Assembly (NCBI GenBank): GCA_964501335.1
Contig: CAZCTC010000011.1
Span: 94,118 to 158,117, forward strand
Source of the DNA: CAZCTC01 sp964501335
GTDB taxonomy: Bacteria; Chloroflexota; Anaerolineae; B4-G1; SLSP01
Direction of reading: 5' to 3'
Length of the DNA: 64,000 nt
Shown: positions 1-8,780 of the stretch, piece by piece
Numbering within the stretch: position 1 is the first letter of the stretch
Layout: the number at the start of each line of letters is the position of its first letter
The notes under the pieces: generated by a model
The model's input: the letters and a program-made list of their open reading frames with translations, nothing else
Database searches by the model: none
Told to the model about the DNA's origin: nothing
Translations under genes and position numbers: made by a program

Positions 1-1
1 C

Positions 2-85
2 TGCCTGAAAGTGGGTGATGTGATTGCTTTGCGGCCACATCCTGAAGAGTCAGGAAGCTTCCTGGCTGAATGGGAAGATGCCTGA
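2..85 (+). CDS. C-terminal fragment of an unidentified protein
   Basis: An open frame enters from the left edge and ends at TGA (83-85). The visible tail reads CLKVGDVIALRPHPEESGSF and then LAEWEDA. It is too short to assign. The stop overlaps a possible ATG at 85 of the next gene, so the two genes may be translationally coupled. Confidence 0.45.
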   Translation, partial: CLKVGDVIALRPHPEESGSFLAEWEDA

Positions 86-114
86 TGCCGAAAAAGGCAG
101 AGGGGGTGGATTTA

Positions 115-1536
115 ATGAGGCCCAATTTTCGCGTGCTTTCCGAGGCGCGCGAAAATTGGAATAAAAAGCTTTTTTTTCTGCTGCCGTTGTTGACCGTAGT
201 GCTGCGTACGGTCTGGCTGGTCGTTTTTCCTAACAATCCGGTTGAGCCGGTCGATGCGCGTGGTTTTCAGCAGCTGGCGCACAATCTGGCGGCCGGCAAC
301 GGTTTTTCGATGGACCCGGCGGCTCCTTTCTGTCCGGCGCTGGTCCGGACTCCGCTTTATCCCTTCTATCTGACCGGTATCTATGCTCTTTTGGGTGAAG
401 ATCCGGCTCGCGCGGTCCTTTTCAGTTTGCTGTTGGAAGCGCTTACAACGGCCCTGGTGGTGCGACTGGGGCGCACCTTGAGCGGCCGCCCCGGCGGAGC
501 GCTGGCCGGTCTGCTCTATGCGTTCAATTTTACGACACCGCATTATGCCGGCGCTTTGTGGTCGGAGACGCTGTTGTTGCCTTTGATGGCTGCGGCGCTC
601 TGGGCGACGTTGACGGGATGGCGCCGTCCGGGTCGGCGTACGGCGGCTCTGGCCGGATTGAGTTGGGGCCTGGTAGTGTTGACCAAGCCAAATTTTCAAT
701 ACCTGGCGCTGGCGATGGCCGGGCTGTGGTGGTTGGCTTCACGCCGGCAACGCTGGACGACGGCATTCTTTGGGCTGGGAATCATGGCGGCGGTGGGGCC
801 CTGGCTGATTTACAACGATCAGATTTCCGGCCGCTGGATGCTCTCGACCGCATTTGAAGAAAATCTCTCCCGGGTTAGTGCGGTGGCGACGTTGGCGGCC
901 GTCAGAGAGACGCCGGCTGAGCCGTGGACTCCTACCTGGGAAGTCTTTTACATGGAGATTGTGGGACAGGCTGCCGACCGTTACGGATGGACGGTGTGGG
1001 ACGACGCTCAACTTTCCTGCCGCGAGCGGGAGGAACACCATCGGCAGATTGCCGTTGTGGCGGGCGAGGTGACCCGCGCTCATCCGTTGGAGATGCTGGG
1101 CGCTCATCTTTGGGGCGTCGGGCATAGTCTGTGGGACCCCGGTCATGCCCGGCTTTACCTGCTTTTGACTGGACGCAGCTGGGAATCGACCGGCGTCGTG
1201 GAGGATATCTGGGTTCGGATGGGCGAGTCGCTGCGGATCTGGGCGGTGGGCGATGCTCTGTATGTTTTCTGGATGGAGCGGGTGGTGCGGATCCCCTGGG
1301 ATGCCGCGCTTTTGTGGTGGGGATTGGGGATCGGGCGGTTGGGTTTGTGGTATGCCGGGCTGCGGGGGGCTGGACGGCTGCGGCGGCGTTGGCCCGCGGC
1401 CCTGGCTCTCATCGGGGTGATCGGCTATTGCATCGGTCTGGCCGGTCCGATTGCCTATGATCGTTTTTACCTGCCGGCCATCCCGGCGGTCATTACCCTG
1501 GTGGTAGTGGGGATTTTCAGCGGAAGCAGACAGTAG
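115..1536 (+). CDS. GT39/PMT-like multi-pass membrane glycosyltransferase
   Basis: A 473-residue integral membrane protein with about 10 predicted hydrophobic helices. It resembles the dolichyl-phosphate-mannose/ArnT-type GT-C glycosyltransferases (PMT_2): an acidic residue follows the first helix (VEPVDARGFQQLAHNL) and a RTPLYPFYL motif precedes the second helix, as in that family. It probably moves sugars from a polyprenyl-phosphate donor on the outer face of the membrane; the acceptor is unknown. The start at 115 is chosen for the GGGGGTGG Shine-Dalgarno 5 nt upstream; in-frame ATGs at 70 and 85 are alternatives. Codons 3-16 lie inside a palindromic repeat (123-158), and the last codons and stop (about 1515-1536) match the repeat string TTCAGCGGAAGYAGACAG, so both ends of the gene look repeat-derived. 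Confidence 0.75.
   Translation: MRPNFRVLSEARENWNKKLFFLLPLLTVVLRTVWLVVFPNNPVEPVDARGFQQLAHNLAAGNGFSMDPAAPFCPALVRTPLYPFYLTGIYALLGEDPARAVLFSLLLEALTTALVVRLGRTLSGRPGGALAGLLYAFNFTTPHYAGALWSETLLLPLMAAALWATLTGWRRPGRRTAALAGLSWGLVVLTKPNFQYLALAMAGLWWLASRRQRWTTAFFGLGIMAAVGPWLIYNDQISGRWMLSTAFEENLSRVSAVATLAAVRETPAEPWTPTWEVFYMEIVGQAADRYGWTVWDDAQLSCREREEHHRQIAVVAGEVTRAHPLEMLGAHLWGVGHSLWDPGHARLYLLLTGRSWESTGVVEDIWVRMGESLRIWAVGDALYVFWMERVVRIPWDAALLWWGLGIGRLGLWYAGLRGAGRLRRRWPAALALIGVIGYCIGLAGPIAYDRFYLPAIPAVITLVVVGIFSGSRQ
123..158 (+). repeat. Family A palindrome inside a coding sequence
   Basis: Left arm CAATTTTCGCGTGCTT, loop TCCG, right arm AGGCGCGCGAAAATTG: a 16-bp stem with two G-T wobbles, followed by the family's AATAAAAA tract. 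It is translated as NFRVLSEARENW, the cytoplasmic N-terminus of the glycosyltransferase. It is the only family A copy seen inside a gene. Confidence 0.8.
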
Positions 1537-1834
1537 ATAGTAGACAGCCCATGTCGCCGGGGCGGCTCTGGAAAGGCCCATTTTTTCGCGCGTGGCCCTC
1601 ACCCCCCGGCCCCCTCTCCCGCGCGCGGGAGAGGGGGAGTAAGAGAACCTTGTCGGGGCGACTCTGGAAAGGTCCATGTTTTCGTGCGCCTTCTGAGGCG
1701 CACGAAAACATAAATAAAAAACTCTCTCCCGATCCAGCGCGTCGCTTTTTACCGAGAAAAGATCATTTGCGGGGCGTTACAAGGCCGGGGCCCTCCTGTA
1801 GAGCCCTGTTTTCAGGATCGAGATTCTTGAAACG
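1512..1834 (+). repeat. Composite repeat region: heptamers, left-end fragment, C-rich inverted repeat, full family A unit
   Basis: In order: TTCAGCGGAAGCAGACAG and GTAGACA heptamers to 1550; a family A left flank (1553-1577) running into a hairpin left arm (about 1579-1592); a C-rich inverted repeat (CCCCCTCTCCC / GGGAGAGGGGG, 1593-1645); then a complete unit with hairpin at 1676-1711 (arms ATGTTTTCGTGCGCCT and AGGCGCACGAAAACAT, loop TCTG), A-rich tract, CTCTCTCCC, and right flank to about 1830. The rest of the gap between genes holds nothing else recognisable. Confidence 0.85.
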
Positions 1835-1879
1835 GTGCTACAATCTGCTCTTATCTTAAGGAAAGGACGTTTGAGTGAT

Positions 1880-2887
1880 ATGGCCGATTGGAAATCCTTT
1901 TTAAAGGCGGATCCGCTCCCCTGGCTGCTTGAGGAAGAGAACCCTTCGGTACGTTATCTCACGTTGACGAAAATCCTGGGGAAAACGGAGACCGATCCTG
2001 AAGTGATTCAGGCGCGGGGGGCGATTATGGCGCGAGGAGCTGTGCCTCAGATTCTGGATCGTCAGGCGGACGGCGGCTATTGGGCAGATCCCAAGGCTTT
2101 TTATCGTGCTAAATACAAGGGGACGGTCTGGCAACTGATCATTCTTGCCGAGTTGAACGCTGACGGCCGCGATCCCCGGGTCAGAGCCGCCTGCGAATTT
2201 ATCCTGGACCATTCTCAGCATGTGGAAAGCGGCGGTTTTTCTGCCAGCAGCTATGTCCGGGAGCCGGGAGGCTATAAGAGTGAGGTTATTCCCTGCCTGA
2301 CCGGTAATATGGTCTGGAGTCTGTTGCGTCTGGGGTATGAGAGCGATCCCCGGCTGCAACGGGGGCTGGATTGGATTACGACCTATCAACGTTTTGATGA
2401 TGGGGACGGTCCTGTTCTGGGGGAGTGGCCGTATGACCATTATGATATGTGCTGGGGCCGTCATACCTGCCATCTGGGGGCGGTGAAAGCTTTGAAGGCC
2501 CTGGCGGAGATTTCGGCGGAGCGGCAGACTCCTGAAACGGCGCGGGTGACCCGTGAGGGGGCGGAATATTTTCTGTTGCATCATATCTACAGGCGCAGCC
2601 ATGATCTGTCCAAAGTTTCCAAACCGGGCTGGCTGCGCCTGGGGTTCCCGCTGATGTATCAAACCGATATCCTGGAGATCCTGGGTATTTTAACTCATTT
2701 GGGTTATCGGGATGAACGGATGCAGGAGGCGGTGGATAAGGTGGTTTCCCGGCAAGATGACACCGGCCGATGGATTTTGCAGGAGACTTTCAACGGTCGT
2801 TTTCAGGTGGATATTGAAAAGAAGGGTGAACTCAGCAAGTGGATTACTTTCCGGGCCCTGGAAGTTTTGCAGCGATATTACGGGTAA
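1880..2887 (+). CDS. Prenyltransferase/squalene-oxidase-repeat protein
   Basis: A 335-residue soluble protein built of alpha/alpha-toroid-type repeats (GGYWADP, GLDWITTYQRFDDGDG, QDDTGRWILQETFNGRF). Close relatives are widespread in Chloroflexota and Firmicutes and are often mislabelled NifH-like nitrogen fixation protein; no P-loop or Fe-S cysteines are visible here, so that label is unsupported. No DCTAE or DXDD cyclase motif is seen, so catalytic activity cannot be claimed. AGGAAAGGA lies 13 nt before ATG 1880; TTG 1871 is an in-frame alternative. Its stop codon is part of the TAATTTAA direct repeat that bounds the MITE-like element downstream. Confidence 0.7.
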   Translation: MADWKSFLKADPLPWLLEEENPSVRYLTLTKILGKTETDPEVIQARGAIMARGAVPQILDRQADGGYWADPKAFYRAKYKGTVWQLIILAELNADGRDPRVRAACEFILDHSQHVESGGFSASSYVREPGGYKSEVIPCLTGNMVWSLLRLGYESDPRLQRGLDWITTYQRFDDGDGPVLGEWPYDHYDMCWGRHTCHLGAVKALKALAEISAERQTPETARVTREGAEYFLLHHIYRRSHDLSKVSKPGWLRLGFPLMYQTDILEILGILTHLGYRDERMQEAVDKVVSRQDDTGRWILQETFNGRFQVDIEKKGELSKWITFRALEVLQRYYG

Positions 2888-3125
2888 TTTAACCCAAGTT
2901 GCTACCTTTAAAAGACGTGCTTTCTATTTAAGCTTTTTTGCATGCAAAGGTTTAGTAGAAAGTAGACGGTAGACAGTAGACAGCGGATTTCCAGTCCATT
3001 TGAGCCGGTAAGGCGAAGATTTTTGCTGTCTACTGTCTACTTGCTGCTGTCTACTTTGGGATGGCATGCAGCGGATATTGAATCATGGGCTGGATTTATC
3101 GAGGTAGCAACTTGGGGTAATTTAA
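2885..3125. mobile_element. MITE-like element with inverted ends and 8-bp direct repeats
   Basis: TAATTTAA occurs at 2885-2892 and 3118-3125 in direct orientation. Just inside are 15-bp inverted repeats CCCAAGTTGCTACCT (2893-2907) and AGGTAGCAACTTGGG (3102-3116). The roughly 225-bp interior has no coding capacity but carries GTAGACA heptamers (about 2960-2983) facing TGTCTAC heptamers (about 3027-3055), a second inverted repeat. The stop codons of both convergent neighbours fall in the direct repeats. This layout is that of a non-autonomous transposon; a large bidirectional terminator is the alternative. Confidence 0.6.
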
Positions 3126-4474
3126 TCAATTTTTTCCGGTTGCATTTGATCGTGATCCGGCAGCACATCTTCCATATTGCGAATATGGGGAAAGAGGTAA
3201 CCGGAAAGCAGGGTCAGGGTCGTTAACAGGCCAAAAACGATCATGATGGCGGACATTCCTGCGCCGCGTTCCGTCCCTACCAGCCACCCCAAGAGAGCGG
3301 TCACGGCATTCTGCGACTGCATGGCCGGTTCCATGATACGGTCCGCCAGGAGTCCTCCCAGGATCGGGGTAAAAGTATCCGGGAACCAGGCGAGCATCCG
3401 GCGGGCTGAAAAGACTCGCCCCTGGATATCCGGAGGGACTTTGATTTGCAACATGGCATTGCTGGTGGCAATGCCGACGCTGGCTCCGATTCCCGAAATT
3501 AAAAGCGTTGGAATCCAGCCTTCCAGGCTGCGGCTCAGGCCGAAGAGGATATTCCCAAACAGGCAATAGAGGCTCCAGCCCAGCAGCGTTCCATGGAGGC
3601 GGCGTTTAGGTCCCCCCCAGGCGCTCATAAGGACGGAACCCAGGGTCCAGGAAACGGCCCCCGCGGTTTGCACTGTGCCCAGAATCAGGCTGCTGTTGTC
3701 GGTGCGCAGGAGGACCATGGGAACATGGACGCTGCCGGAGATGCCCATAAAGAGGTTGGCTGAGAAGAGCAGCATGACATAACCGAAGAGACCGGGGCGT
3801 TGGAAGATGAATTTGAAGCCGAAGGTGATTTCTTGCCAGAAATTGCCCTGGCTCAGTTTGCCTTCTTTGCTTTGGGGGGGCGTCGGCACCTGGACCAGCG
3901 CCAGGGCTCCGATGGCCAGAACAAAGGTGATTACATCGATCATCAGGATGCCGTTCAGGCCGACAATGGGCATCAGGGCGCCGGCCATGAGGGGAGCGAC
4001 GATGGCCGGGCTGGCCTGGACAAAAGACATCATCCCGTTGGCGCGTCCGTATTGTTCTTTGGGGACCATGGTGGTGATGGCGGCGGAATAGGCCGGCCAC
4101 TGGAAGGCATTGCCCAATCCGATCAGGATATTGATTAGATAAAAATGCCAGATTTCCAGGTTCCCGGTGGCGAACAGGATTACAATTCCCAGTGTGCCCA
4201 GGCCGGCTGTCAGGTCGCTAATCATCATCATCAATTTTCGGTTATAGCGATCGACCATGACGCCGGCAAGGGGGATGATTAGCAGGTAGGGCAGGGTAAA
4301 GGCCGTCTGCATGATTCCCAGGGTGGTGGCGCTTTCGGTTTGTTTGAAAACCCAGATGGAAAGGGCAAAGCCGGTCATGTTGGAGGCCAGAATGGAAACG
4401 GCTTGCCCGAGTAAGATGAGAGTCAATCCGAACATACCCGAAGGGCGTTTGGAGGGATTTTGTGGGAGGGTCAT
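3122..4474 (-). CDS. MFS exporter, DHA3-like
   Basis: A 450-residue major facilitator superfamily transporter with about 12 hydrophobic segments. The loop between helices 2 and 3 carries AGVMVDRYNRKLMMMISD, matching the MFS motif A pattern (G-x-x-x-D-R-x-x-R-K). The overall sequence resembles the DHA3 macrolide-efflux/EntS group, so proton-driven export of a small molecule is likely; the substrate cannot be told. The start at 4474 (MTLPQNPSKRPSGMFG) is preferred over an upstream extension because AAAGGA lies 10 nt before it and the upstream residues are not MFS-like. Convergent with the squalene-repeat gene; divergent from the lipoprotein at 4663. Confidence 0.85.
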   Translation of the reverse strand: MTLPQNPSKRPSGMFGLTLILLGQAVSILASNMTGFALSIWVFKQTESATTLGIMQTAFTLPYLLIIPLAGVMVDRYNRKLMMMISDLTAGLGTLGIVILFATGNLEIWHFYLINILIGLGNAFQWPAYSAAITTMVPKEQYGRANGMMSFVQASPAIVAPLMAGALMPIVGLNGILMIDVITFVLAIGALALVQVPTPPQSKEGKLSQGNFWQEITFGFKFIFQRPGLFGYVMLLFSANLFMGISGSVHVPMVLLRTDNSSLILGTVQTAGAVSWTLGSVLMSAWGGPKRRLHGTLLGWSLYCLFGNILFGLSRSLEGWIPTLLISGIGASVGIATSNAMLQIKVPPDIQGRVFSARRMLAWFPDTFTPILGGLLADRIMEPAMQSQNAVTALLGWLVGTERGAGMSAIMIVFGLLTTLTLLSGYLFPHIRNMEDVLPDHDQMQPEKID

Positions 4475-4662
4475 GCTGGATATCCTTTGATTGGTGTGGA
4501 CTATGATTTTTTCCTGAAGGACTTTAGCATAATTCACCGAATTGACAAACAAAAACATCGGAACCCCCCGCTTATTTTCACCGTCATAGAGGGCGCCCGG
4601 CAAATAGAAATGGCCATTGCTTTTGCTGTGTGATTTCCCAATTCCTGACAGGAGACGATGAG

Positions 4663-7110
4663 ATGAAACGGAACCTTTTTGCCTGGGGGACGGCTTTGTT
4701 GGGTTTGTTTTTGCTGGCTTGCAATTTGCCTTTTTCCCGGCCCACGCCTCGGCCGGCGCCGTTGACCGTCACACCGGCGGAAGCGGCAACGTTGGAAGTA
4801 CTTTCACCTCAAAGCGGATTTACCGCCACGCCGGCAGCTTTGGCAGCTCCGATCGAATCAACCCCTCCGGTAGCAGCTCAGCCGCCGGTTCCCGAACTCA
4901 AAGGTGAGGGCGCCGGCTTGTTGAATCCGTTAGAAGCGGGCTTGTTGTCTATGGCGACAGATCCGGTCCAACCTTTACATGGCTGGGCAGTGGCTTCCGA
5001 CACGGGAAACCTCTATGTGTTGGATGCTGAAAATCGGCTCTATGAATTGCAGGCCCACAGTTTGACCGTGTTGCAGCGCAGCGAGCCGCTGTTTTCCGGC
5101 GGTGTGGCCACCTCAGGCTTTCAAGGCTGCCCGGCGGCCTTTTTGCAGGTGAGCGGCGAGCAGATTCTGGTCGGATCCAATCAAGTGCAGCAGACCCGGG
5201 TGCTGGCGCGGGCCGGATTCCAGAGCATCGCCGCGCTGGATAAAGCCGGTCGAATGGCGCTCGATCCGGGACGCCGGCTTTATCTGGTTTCTCCCTGCGG
5301 TGAGGCGGGGACGCTTTGGGCCTATAACGTCAATGATTGGGCTGAGGCTCCGGTGTCGTTGCTGGCGCCGGTGGCCAATGCCCGGCGGGAGTGGCCTGAG
5401 GATGTGGTGATCGATTATGCAGCCGATCAGGCTTATGTGAGGATGTTGACCTATCCAGGTTCGCATCCGGCCGGAGAATATCGGATTTACGATCTCAACA
5501 GCTGGCAATTAAAGGGACGATTCGGTCAGGTGGCGGGATGGATGGAGTCGGCTACGCTGGCTTCGGAGGCGGGATGGATTGCCACGCTGGAGGAAGGGGC
5601 AGCCGGGCCTTTCGGCAGCCGTTTGTTGACCGTGGATCGGGCCGGGCAGGAGCTGCATGAGTTCAAATATCTGGGGGGGCAGCCTCTTTTCGATTCGACG
5701 GGGAGCTGGTTGTATCTTTTGCAGCGTGGGGAGCTCTGGCTGTTGAACGGCGGGGATTTGACGTTGGCCCGGGCCTGGCCTTTTCTGGACCGTTCTCCAG
5801 AGGGATTGCTGCTGGCACCTGAAGGAAGCATGATCTATCTGCTGGGCAATGGCTGGTTGCAAGGGGTGGATACGGTTGCTTTGCGTGATGGTCGGCTGGG
5901 GGCGCTGGATTTGCTGCCGCAGGGACCTTTCCGCGAGGGGGTGGGCTGTTCTGAATGCGGCAATGTCGATACCGGGCATATTCAAATTTACACCTCTCCT
6001 ACTTATGTTCAGGATCGTACCGTCTATGCGCTGGTGAACCATAACAATATTTATCGCAGCCGTGACGGTGGACGGAGCTGGGTGTTGCCGTCTGTTCTGG
6101 GCTATCCTGTTACCAGTCAGATTGCGGGCTATTCTCTATCCCCCAACTTTGCGGCCGATCAGACGATCACGGCGATGGGGGTTACCCAACCAGTTTACCG
6201 TTCGGTGGATGGGGGGGATCACTGGGAGGCGTGGGCGCCGCCCCTGGCTTTTACATCGGATCGCACCGGCAATCGGGAGATCTATCTGGCGGATGCGGAT
6301 GGGGCGAATGTGCGGCCGTTCACGGCTGACCCGGCCGATGATGAGACGGCGACCTGGTCGCCGGGCTGGACCTGGATCGCCTATCAGAGCAATCGAAGCG
6401 GCAACTGGGATATCTACAGCCAGTCGGTCAACTGTTTGGGGGCGGGGTGTGACGTTCGCGCTTTGACCGATAACCCCGGCGATGATTTGCTGCCGGCCTG
6501 GTCTCCGGATGGGAAGCGGATCGCTTTCGTCTCGACGCGGGACGGCAATCCGGAGCTTTACCTGATGAACGTCGACGGCAGCAATCAACAGCGGCTGACC
6601 TTTAACGAGGGGGGGGACTGGCGGCCGGCCTGGCGTGAGGATGGGCGCTCTCTGATCTTTACCCGGGATCAGAGCGGCAGCCATGATATCTACATGCTTC
6701 AGGTGCCGGCGCCGGGCGAAAATCCCGGAACTGAAATTGGATTGACGCCTCTGGTGACCGGAACGGCTGATCAACGCGATCCGGCCCTGTTTTACAATCA
6801 TCTGTTTTATCTGGAGAGCAACGATAACGGCTTTCAGGTGAATTTCATGTATGGGGGCGGCAATTCCTGGGCCAATCCCTGGGCCGAAAACACCCGGATA
6901 TGGGTGCGTAGCTCCCCCGGGCAACAGGTTTCTCATCCGGCGGCGCTGGCGACTTCGGCCGGTGCTTTTTTGATCGGATGGGAGAGCGGCGGCAATATGG
7001 ATATTTATCGAGTCGACGGCGGGTTCGATTCGACCAATTTTCAGCCGGTCATCGTTTCCCCGGCTTTTGACGGGCAGCCGGCCTGGGGTCCTCCCGTCTG
7101 GGAGCCGTAA
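4663..7110 (+). CDS. Lipoprotein with Asp-box and TolB-like beta-propeller repeats
   Basis: An 815-residue exported protein. An AGGAGA site lies 6 nt upstream of ATG 4663. A lipobox (LLAC, Cys20) ends a short signal sequence and is followed by a Thr/Pro-rich linker. The middle part looks like a propeller. Two Asp-box repeats (SRDGGRSW, SVDGGDHW) lie around residues 465-530, and after them come TolB/PD40 units (DRTGNREIYLADADG, NRSGNWDIYSQ, TRDGNPELYLMNVDG). Such proteins usually bind or monitor other surface molecules; no enzyme active site is recognised. It converges on another LLACN lipoprotein, with a family A repeat between them. Confidence 0.75.
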   Translation: MKRNLFAWGTALLGLFLLACNLPFSRPTPRPAPLTVTPAEAATLEVLSPQSGFTATPAALAAPIESTPPVAAQPPVPELKGEGAGLLNPLEAGLLSMATDPVQPLHGWAVASDTGNLYVLDAENRLYELQAHSLTVLQRSEPLFSGGVATSGFQGCPAAFLQVSGEQILVGSNQVQQTRVLARAGFQSIAALDKAGRMALDPGRRLYLVSPCGEAGTLWAYNVNDWAEAPVSLLAPVANARREWPEDVVIDYAADQAYVRMLTYPGSHPAGEYRIYDLNSWQLKGRFGQVAGWMESATLASEAGWIATLEEGAAGPFGSRLLTVDRAGQELHEFKYLGGQPLFDSTGSWLYLLQRGELWLLNGGDLTLARAWPFLDRSPEGLLLAPEGSMIYLLGNGWLQGVDTVALRDGRLGALDLLPQGPFREGVGCSECGNVDTGHIQIYTSPTYVQDRTVYALVNHNNIYRSRDGGRSWVLPSVLGYPVTSQIAGYSLSPNFAADQTITAMGVTQPVYRSVDGGDHWEAWAPPLAFTSDRTGNREIYLADADGANVRPFTADPADDETATWSPGWTWIAYQSNRSGNWDIYSQSVNCLGAGCDVRALTDNPGDDLLPAWSPDGKRIAFVSTRDGNPELYLMNVDGSNQQRLTFNEGGDWRPAWREDGRSLIFTRDQSGSHDIYMLQVPAPGENPGTEIGLTPLVTGTADQRDPALFYNHLFYLESNDNGFQVNFMYGGGNSWANPWAENTRIWVRSSPGQQVSHPAALATSAGAFLIGWESGGNMDIYRVDGGFDSTNFQPVIVSPAFDGQPAWGPPVWEP

Positions 7111-7269
7111 GAAGAAGTAGCCAGCAGACAGCTCGCGTCGCCGGGGCGGATCTGGAATCTGAAACGTAAAACGTAATGGAGAATTCGCGCATCGCCGGGA
7201 CGGATCTGGAAAAGGCCATGTTTTGGCGCGCATTCTGATGCGCGCCAAAACATAAACAAAAAAATTCTT
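7111..7269 (+). repeat. Family A repeat between convergent lipoprotein genes
   Basis: A first left flank (7137-7157) switches into AAACGT heptamers (about 7160-7175); a second left flank (7191-7217) leads to a perfect hairpin at 7218-7253 (arms ATGTTTTGGCGCGCAT and ATGCGCGCCAAAACAT, loop TCTG), then an A-rich tract and T-run reaching the stop of the opposite gene. It fills the whole gap and could terminate transcription from both sides. Confidence 0.8.
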
Positions 7270-8646
7270 TTACGGCAGGAAGCTTCCCAGCGGTCCCTGC
7301 CGATCGGCAATATCCTCCAGCTCCGCGTAGGGAATCGTCACGCTGGGAGCCCCGCTTACATACGGTCCTACCTGATAGGTATTGAACTGAATCATCAATC
7401 CCTCGGACGTGATCGCCCAAACCCTGTAATTTCCCCAGGTCGGATCGGCTCCTTTGTCGAACCCGGCTCCCAGGTAGCCCTGGGCTGTCAGTTCTTTCCG
7501 GCAGTATTGAGAAATCACTTCCAGATAATTCGATCCCGGCAGAAAGAGCTGATCCAGCCGCAGGGAATGCCCCTGATTGAGATCGTAGTTCAGGCTGGCG
7601 ATGTAGTGGTTGGGATGGGCGCCGCCCGTGTAGCTCATCACATAGTAGAGGATGCTCACCGTCCATCCGACGGGAGCGAGTTGATGGGCTTTGATCATCA
7701 GGGTGTAGCTCATATCTGAACCTGAATTAATGGAAGGGTAATCTTTTGAGAATTTAATAAAGGAAGCGGTTTGTTGTTCCACAAAGAAGGCGGCCAGCCG
7801 ATTGACATGCGCGACGCGGGGATCGTCGGAGCCCTGGAGGAGGGGGGTCTCGGTTTCTATTGAGTACTTTATTTCCGTGTTGTTCTCGTTATAGGGTTGG
7901 GTGGAAAAAAAGACCGTATCGCTGATGATCAAGGGGACGGCCGGGGTAGAAGTGTCGACCGTTTGTCCGAAGCCCATAAAATCAAGCTGACGGCGGGCGG
8001 TTACCGAGGGATAAAATCCCCACAAGGCGTGAGATATTTCGGGAAGGTATTGGAATCCGGTGCCGTTCCAGGTGTAGACGTTGGTGTTGGCATATTCCGA
8101 TTGGCCTTTGATTCCGGCGATTTGGACCCCCATGATCATCAACTCGTAGCCGGGTTTTTCGTCGCCGTTGTCGTAGAAGACGGCTTCAATGGAGACCCGG
8201 TCGCCGGGAAAGATTTCATCGGTTACCGGCAGTTCGTATTTCTGGTAGCTGTTGCCGGAGGGGACCAGGACCCAGCCGTTGAAAAAGGGTTTGGCGCCGG
8301 GGATGGTGTAGAGCATGACGAGATTGCCGGAGCCGGGGCCGAATTCCCCTTCCAGCACGGGATGGAGCAGGGTTGCGCCGGCCGGCAGGATGCGATGGGC
8401 GAAATCTTCCAGCGATTCTTCCGGGGCTTTGGCGAAGAAGCCGGCGGGAAGGGCTGTGGCCGGAGCGGGAGGCGTCTGTTCCGTTGTGGGAGCCGGCGTG
8501 GAATTGCCGGGCAGAGGGAGCGGGGTGCTGGTCTGGGGCGGCGTTTGATTTTGGGGCGTTAAGGGGGTGACGGTAGTGCCTGGGGTGCTGAAGTTGCAGG
8601 CCAGCAGCAAAACGGCGCAAAGGGCGATCCAGGGCAGTGGTTTCAT
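7270..8646 (-). CDS. Lipoprotein with DUF3298/RsiV-like C-terminal domain
   Basis: A 458-residue lipoprotein: signal sequence ending in LLLAC (Cys17), a Thr/Pro/Gln-rich linker to about residue 80, a middle domain of unknown fold, and a C-terminal region from about residue 270 (SYTLMIKAHQL, SYTGGAHPNHY, IPYAELEDI) typical of DUF3298 as found in RsiV and PdaC. In RsiV this domain binds lysozyme; whether this protein binds a muramidase or polysaccharide is inference. The start is fixed by AAGGAG upstream of ATG 8646. No sigma factor lies beside it. Confidence 0.75.
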   Translation of the reverse strand: MKPLPWIALCAVLLLACNFSTPGTTVTPLTPQNQTPPQTSTPLPLPGNSTPAPTTEQTPPAPATALPAGFFAKAPEESLEDFAHRILPAGATLLHPVLEGEFGPGSGNLVMLYTIPGAKPFFNGWVLVPSGNSYQKYELPVTDEIFPGDRVSIEAVFYDNGDEKPGYELMIMGVQIAGIKGQSEYANTNVYTWNGTGFQYLPEISHALWGFYPSVTARRQLDFMGFGQTVDTSTPAVPLIISDTVFFSTQPYNENNTEIKYSIETETPLLQGSDDPRVAHVNRLAAFFVEQQTASFIKFSKDYPSINSGSDMSYTLMIKAHQLAPVGWTVSILYYVMSYTGGAHPNHYIASLNYDLNQGHSLRLDQLFLPGSNYLEVISQYCRKELTAQGYLGAGFDKGADPTWGNYRVWAITSEGLMIQFNTYQVGPYVSGAPSVTIPYAELEDIADRQGPLGSFLP

Positions 8647-8780
8647 AACGAATCTCCTTAATTCAACTGGTCGGGTGGATAAGTCGGCTAAAAGTCGACC
8701 GTTCAATCATAACGGCAAATTCCTGGAAGGACATCAAAAGAAGGGGGTATTTTACTCTACTTTAAATGAGGTAGTTAGAT

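Noticed and set aside
1517..1711. Short open frames in the intergenic repeats encoding recurring peptides such as FSCASE-x-A-RKH
   Set aside because: They are translations of the family A hairpin and flanks, occur in several frames and both strands, and have no ribosome sites. They are repeat artefacts, not a protein family.
1880..2887. Nitrogen-fixation NifH-like protein
   Set aside because: No P-loop or Fe-S cysteine motif is present; the sequence consists of squalene-cyclase-type repeats.
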